Of a stretch of DNA of 17,402 bases, positions 13,603-17,402 are shown one piece after another. Source of the stretch: Treponema sp. (GTDB taxonomy: Bacteria > Spirochaetota > Spirochaetia > Treponematales > Treponemataceae). Positions within the stretch are counted from its first letter, which is position 1. Each line of letters opens with the position of its first letter. A program made the translations under genes and the position numbers. The notes under the pieces are model-generated. The model saw only the letters and a list, made by a program, of their open reading frames with translations. It searched no databases and was not told the DNA's origin. The DNA lies in the NCBI GenBank assembly GCA_012513125.1, contig JAAZCS010000216.1, positions 1-17,402 on the forward strand, written 5' to 3'.

Positions 13603-15306
13603 TCAATATATTCCTTTAATTACAGGAACCGACCAATATGAACTATATTTTTGAACACTACTTGAAGATTCTTCCCAAATTGATTGTAAAGCAAAACTTC
13701 TAGGATATTGAACAATTTTGTTATCTTGACTAAATGGCTTCAACTGATTCCAACCTTTTGAAAATAAGATATGATGACTATCAAGATTTCCAAAATAATA
13801 GGTCATTGAATCAATATCATTTTCCCATTCTTCATAATTAAGACCTTTTCCTAAAGCCACATCTACTGGAACCCAGCCATAATCTTGCAAATAGAATTCA
13901 CACCACCAATGAGTGGATGTCTTCATATCTTTATCCACAAGTATTCCACTATCAGTAACAGACGGAATTCCACATGCTCTCAAACAAGCAGTATACATAA
14001 CTGAAAAATCATATGCATCACCTTTCTTGTTTTTCAACAAATCCAATGGTGACGAATCATTATTTCTAGTTCTATTCAATATTTCAAAATTATTGCAGAA
14101 GTAATTATAAATCAATTTTGCTTTTATGTATGGATTTTGTTCTTTTTTTACGATTTCATTTACAAGCGAAAGAACTTCACTATTATCACTTGGAACTAAT
14201 TCATCAGCTTTTGTGTAACTTGATATTATCTTATCACTTGTACTCTTGTACGATGAAACTTTGTCTTGATTAATTTTTGAGTTTAGTTCATAAGCAACAA
14301 CAACAAAAGTCTGAGTATAAACAAATTTTTTATCATTTTCGTTTCCATTTAATGATGTTTGGTGAATAATATCGTTTTGATAATTCTCTAAAATAGGAGA
14401 AGGCGTTATTTCTGTTGACATAACACTTGGTTGTGTTGCAGTAATAAGTGGTAATGGACATCTGAAAGTGATATTTGCTGATTCTTTCACTTTTATACTA
14501 TCAATATCAGCAGAATATTGAACTAAATATGTTTTTTTTGTTAAAAAAGATTTTTTTCCAACTTGAGAATCAATTTGAATACTTTTTGGATCCGATTTTT
14601 CCTTTCCAGTATCAACAAGAACTACACCACTGCAAGCTCCATCAGGAATTCTCACTCGTATTTCCGTATTGCTCCAATATTCATAGCCATTCTCTGATTC
14701 AGATACAGCAACCATGTTTTCTATAAGATTGTTTTTTGGAATAACTCTATTATTTTCAAAGTTGCTATAATCTATTGTAAACAAAACGTTTGACTGACCT
14801 TTTGAATCACCAAAGTTGTTACCAATAATCGTGAGCGTCCGACCGACACTAATTCTATCACTTGAAATTGAAGTTATAATAGGTTTTATTACTTGATTTA
14901 CAGCAGGAACAAGAACTGGAATATTCACTTCATTTGCAAATAAAGTTGGTTCTGATTTTTCATATTTATTGCCGACAAAAACCAATCCATTTTGAACATT
15001 GGCTGGCAAAACAATTGTTATACTTGTATCAGACCACGAAATATAAGAACTTGCAGTAAGTTTTGAACCTGCAATTTCAACATAATTCATATCACGGACA
15101 TTTCCAAAATTCTTGCCTTTAATTACAACAACATCGCCGGGTGCTCCAACAACTGGCGTTAACGAATCAATTTCAGGAATTATTCTATTTTTATTATTTA
15201 CTATAACAAAAACTAAAATACCACAAATAATTAAAAATCCTACAATTAATGCTCTAATTGCAGGATATTTTCTAAAAGTGTAACTAAGATTACCAGAAGT
15301 TTTCAA
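13603..15306 (-). CDS. Membrane-anchored protein with two TIG domains and a transglutaminase-like domain lacking the catalytic cysteine
   Basis: A 567-residue protein. One membrane segment (16-36) follows a short basic tail, putting the rest outside the cytoplasm. TIG/IPT Ig-like domains lie at about 44-130 (VVIKGKNFG, 60-68) and about 141-245 (LTIIGNNFGD, 158-167). A middle region of unknown fold runs to 375. Residues about 376-490 match the transglutaminase-like core: H466 (STHWWCEF) and D482 (GWVPVDVA) are present, but the cysteine of the usual G-x-C-x-D-F motif is Ala431 in GDAYDF. The gene starts with TTG at 15306, overlapping the anti-sigma stop by 4 bases (TTGA), with a weak AGGT upstream. 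Probably a binding or sensing protein of the sigma-factor unit, not an active enzyme. Confidence 0.83.
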   Translation of the reverse strand: MKTSGNLSYTFRKYPAIRALIVGFLIICGILVFVIVNNKNRIIPEIDSLTPVVGAPGDVVVIKGKNFGNVRDMNYVEIAGSKLTASSYISWSDTSITIVLPANVQNGLVFVGNKYEKSEPTLFANEVNIPVLVPAVNQVIKPIITSISSDRISVGRTLTIIGNNFGDSKGQSNVLFTIDYSNFENNRVIPKNNLIENMVAVSESENGYEYWSNTEIRVRIPDGACSGVVLVDTGKEKSDPKSIQIDSQVGKKSFLTKKTYLVQYSADIDSIKVKESANITFRCPLPLITATQPSVMSTEITPSPILENYQNDIIHQTSLNGNENDKKFVYTQTFVVVAYELNSKINQDKVSSYKSTSDKIISSYTKADELVPSDNSEVLSLVNEIVKKEQNPYIKAKLIYNYFCNNFEILNRTRNNDSSPLDLLKNKKGDAYDFSVMYTACLRACGIPSVTDSGILVDKDMKTSTHWWCEFYLQDYGWVPVDVALGKGLNYEEWENDIDSMTYYFGNLDSHHILFSKGWNQLKPFSQDNKIVQYPRSFALQSIWEESSSSVQKYSSYWSVPVIKGIY

Positions 15307-15989
15307 TTAAATTGACCTGAAATTACGTTCATAGGCAAATCTATTTCGGCCACAATAGGCACAGAATCTAAACTTGGAACAGTAATTTTTATTGAAATTA
15401 TTTGATCTTCATTAAAATCAGGTCTGAAAACTTCAATACTTTTAATTATTGATGAATCAGAACTAGTTGAATCTACATTTTTTATAAATCCATCAGATTC
15501 TTTCACAGAAGATAAAGCTATTGTTGGTATATTACCAGAAAGAACAACACCTTTTCCACTGTTTAACGAAATATTTTGTGCAGATTGTTGAGAAGACGGA
15601 ATCATTGAAACATAATCAACTGCACTTACAGCTGAACCTTTCGTATTCATCCTCAACGGAATTATTATTGCAAAAACTGCAGCCGCTGCAATTGCAGGAA
15701 TTGAATACTTAAAATTATCAACAAAATGAAAAGAATTATTACGTTTAATGTTTTTTGAATAATTCATTCTAATTTTAAGTCGATCAAAACTCTGTTCAAG
15801 ATAATGACTATCTGTACTAATTGAAGCAGAATCATTTTGCATCATTTCATGAACTCTTTTAATCATCTCAAGCTGTTTTTGACATTTTGGACAATTTTTT
15901 ACATGTTCTTCATATTCAGCTTTATAAATCTCTGGCAGTTCATTATCAACGTAAACTGAATGAATATCTTTAGTTGGGCAAGAAGACAT
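15303..15989 (-). CDS. Anti-sigma factor with zinc-binding domain and one membrane segment
   Basis: A 228-residue inner-membrane regulator expected to hold the neighbouring ECF sigma factor inactive. Residues 4-45 form a ZAS/zf-HC2 domain with H29-x3-C33-x2-C36 (EEHVKNCPKC). A membrane segment lies at about 95-113 and is rich in alanine and isoleucine. The outer region of about 115 residues is low in recognisable motifs, ending in a stretch rich in beta-forming residues. ATG 15989 is the start, served by AGGAG at 16000-15996 with 6-base spacing. The in-frame TTG at 15995 adjoins that site and is unlikely. The gene overlaps the sigma gene by 20 bases and the following gene by 4, so all three are coupled. 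How it is released is not visible. Confidence 0.9.
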   Translation of the reverse strand: MSSCPTKDIHSVYVDNELPEIYKAEYEEHVKNCPKCQKQLEMIKRVHEMMQNDSASISTDSHYLEQSFDRLKIRMNYSKNIKRNNSFHFVDNFKYSIPAIAAAAVFAIIIPLRMNTKGSAVSAVDYVSMIPSSQQSAQNISLNSGKGVVLSGNIPTIALSSVKESDGFIKNVDSTSSDSSIIKSIEVFRPDFNEDQIISIKITVPSLDSVPIVAEIDLPMNVISGQFN

Positions 15990-16533
15990 CGTCAACTCCT
16001 ATTAATTTAGCTAACTGCTCCCTCGCTCTAAAAACCCTTACTTTTACATTTCCCTCTGTAATACCCAAGATTTTACCTATTTCTTTATAATTAAGATCAC
16101 CATATTCCCTTAATAAAAGAACTTCCTGTAAACTCTTTGGCAGTTTTTTTAGAGCTTCTCTAGCTTTATTTACTGATTCTTTTTTCAGTAATTTTGTCTC
16201 GCCAGAATCAAAACCATGATTATCCTCATAAAGAACTTTTTCATAAGCTTTGCGTTCTCTTTCCTTTCGTTTCACATAATTAAGAGCTGCATTTTTAACA
16301 ACCCTAATCAACCAGTATTTTGCATCATTCAACGATGGAAAAACAAGACTTTTTTCATTTGCTTTAATTAATGAGTCATGAACTAAATCTTCTGCAGCTT
16401 CTTCATCATTCACGATTCTGAACGATATTCTAAAAAGCATTTGCATTGATGCATCATAAATCATTTTAAAATCAGACGGATTTCCAGCATTCACCGAAGC
16501 GGAAACTCCATCCTCACTTACATTATTAAACAC
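15970..16533 (-). CDS. ECF-family RNA polymerase sigma factor
   Basis: A 187-residue group 4 sigma factor. Region 2 spans about 22-95, with the -10 binding helix in RIVNDEEAAEDLVHDSLIKA (about 39-58). Region 4 spans about 125-180, with LNYKEIGKILGITEGNVKVR as its helix-turn-helix. There is no region 1.1 or 3, as expected. The start is probably GTG 16533, because GGGAG lies 5 bases upstream; a TTG at 16545 is in frame but overlaps the site. The stop lies 20 bases inside the anti-sigma gene, the usual arrangement for such pairs. It follows cysS by 45 bases. No convincing ECF-type promoter was seen in that short gap, so autoregulation is unproven. Confidence 0.93.
   Translation of the reverse strand: MFNNVSEDGVSASVNAGNPSDFKMIYDASMQMLFRISFRIVNDEEAAEDLVHDSLIKANEKSLVFPSLNDAKYWLIRVVKNAALNYVKRKERERKAYEKVLYEDNHGFDSGETKLLKKESVNKAREALKKLPKSLQEVLLLREYGDLNYKEIGKILGITEGNVKVRVFRAREQLAKLIGVDDVFLPN
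15996..16000 (-). promoter_or_regulatory. Ribosome binding site of the anti-sigma gene, inside the sigma gene
   Basis: AGGAG on the minus strand with 6-base spacing to ATG 15989. Being inside the sigma factor coding sequence, it couples the two translations. Confidence 0.8.
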
Positions 16534-16538
16534 AACTA

Positions 16539-16543
16539 CTCCC
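16539..16543 (-). promoter_or_regulatory. Ribosome binding site choosing the GTG start of the sigma gene
   Basis: GGGAG on the minus strand, 5 bases before GTG 16533. It overlaps an alternative TTG at 16545, which argues against that longer start. Confidence 0.6.
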
Positions 16544-16578
16544 AAAAAGTTACATACTTGTTTTGCTCAAATCCAAAC

Positions 16579-17402
16579 TTAGGATCTTTTCCAAATTGGA
16601 CCTTGAGGAGTATCTATTATTAAAACTCCTCTAGATAACAAATCGTTACGGATTTCATCAGCTTTTTCGAATTTTTTTTCTTTTTTTGCTTGAACTCTTT
16701 CCATAACAAGCCTATTTATTTCATCAGCCTCAGGATCTCCTTCATGTGAATTATCATCATTTCCGGTTGCAGAAACAGAATTCTTGTTTATTTCTTTTGC
16801 CAACTCTTCTAATTTTAATCCAATTACGCTATCCATTTTTCTAATCAAAAATACAATTTCTTCTGGTTTTAGTTCACCATCTTTTATTGCAACTTGAAGA
16901 ACAGATAATGCTTGCGGTGTTGAAAGATCATTTTCAAGAGCCTGCGTAAATTTACATAAATAATCTTTTGCTTTTGAACTTAAATTTTCTTCTTTTACTT
17001 CTGTTCCATTATAATTTTGAAAGATTTTTGCCACTCTCTGATTCAAAGCTTTTCTTGAACTTTTTGCAGAATCCATCGAATTCCAGTTAAATTTAGCCTG
17101 ACTTCTATAATGTGCTCCCATCAAAAAAAATCTATAATCAAGAGGGTCATATCCTTTATCTATCAATGACTGCAAAGTTAGGAAATTTCCAGATGATTTT
17201 GACATTTTTGCAGAACCGTCCCCTTCTGATTTATCTTTTTGAATTACTAAAAACTCATTGTGAAGCCAATAATTTACCCATTTTTTTCCAGTTGCACCCT
17301 CAGACTGAGCAATTTCATTTGTATGATGAATAGGAATATGATCAATTCCTCCAGTATGAATATCAAAATGTTCACCCAAATATTTCATACTCATTGCAGA
17401 AC
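16579..17402 (-). CDS. cysS: Cysteinyl-tRNA synthetase, C-terminal part, truncated by window edge
   Basis: The last 274 or so residues of the class I enzyme that charges tRNA-Cys. The frame stays open through the right edge, so the true start and the N-terminal HIGH motif lie outside. Visible parts, counted from the methionine encoded at 17394: GEHFDIHTGG (7-16), PIHHTNEIAQSE (21-32) with the zinc-binding His and Glu, and the KMSKS loop (63-67). The C-terminal helical domain ends with the family tail IIDTPQGPIWKRS. A charged stretch before KMSKS is about ten residues longer than I expect for many CysRS proteins. A second low-complexity linker (NDDNSHEGDPEA) precedes the C-terminal helix. The sigma factor gene follows after 45 bases. 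Confidence 0.95.
   Translation of the reverse strand, partial: SAMSMKYLGEHFDIHTGGIDHIPIHHTNEIAQSEGATGKKWVNYWLHNEFLVIQKDKSEGDGSAKMSKSSGNFLTLQSLIDKGYDPLDYRFFLMGAHYRSQAKFNWNSMDSAKSSRKALNQRVAKIFQNYNGTEVKEENLSSKAKDYLCKFTQALENDLSTPQALSVLQVAIKDGELKPEEIVFLIRKMDSVIGLKLEELAKEINKNSVSATGNDDNSHEGDPEADEINRLVMERVQAKKEKKFEKADEIRNDLLSRGVLIIDTPQGPIWKRS

Noticed and set aside
16534..16578. An autoregulatory ECF promoter before the sigma gene
   Set aside because: A GTAACTT resembling an ECF -35 is present, but its -10 would fall inside the coding region, beyond the start codon.

Overview
The window is AT-rich bacterial chromosome, most likely from a spirochaete of the genus Treponema, probably a commensal or rumen type. 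The grounds are a UMP kinase of the archaeal/spirochaete type, a bacterial XPB-type helicase followed by a large helicase-associated protein, a short lipoprotein with a relaxed spirochaete-style lipobox, and a GldFG-like ABC exporter. This is protein recognition by eye, not a database result. No tRNA, rRNA, insertion sequence, prophage or CRISPR array was seen. Almost all of the DNA is coding.

Layout. (1) 1-2678, minus strand: ATPase, ABC-2 permease and GldG-like auxiliary protein, tightly coupled and truncated by the left edge. (2) 2679-2983: divergent regulatory region. (3) 2984-7989, plus strand: an orphan PTS-type IIC membrane protein, then an XPB helicase and a 694-residue partner whose start overlaps the helicase stop by one base. 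(4) 7986-12199, minus strand: radC, a PEGA-repeat envelope protein, an HtrA-type protease and TcdA, with gaps of 17, 17 and 1 bases and no clear Shine-Dalgarno sequence at any of the four starts. (5) 12281-12865, plus strand: a glucosaminidase lipoprotein. (6) 12891-17402, minus strand: cysS (truncated by the right edge), an ECF sigma factor, its zinc-type anti-sigma factor, a membrane-anchored TIG/transglutaminase-fold protein, and UMP kinase.

How the parts work together. Three units face the cell envelope: the ABC exporter, the HtrA/PEGA pair, and the sigma/anti-sigma/transglutaminase-fold set, which looks like a signalling module. The XPB pair and RadC belong to DNA metabolism; CysS, TcdA and UMP kinase are housekeeping. 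Several automatic-looking starts (TTG or GTG inside a ribosome binding site) were moved to the downstream start that the site actually serves.

The observations most worth following are the helicase and its partner sharing an XPB N-terminal-type domain, the loss of the catalytic cysteine in the transglutaminase-fold protein, and a run of genes without Shine-Dalgarno sequences, one of which has a promoter placed to give a leaderless mRNA. I found no clear case for a wholly new system.
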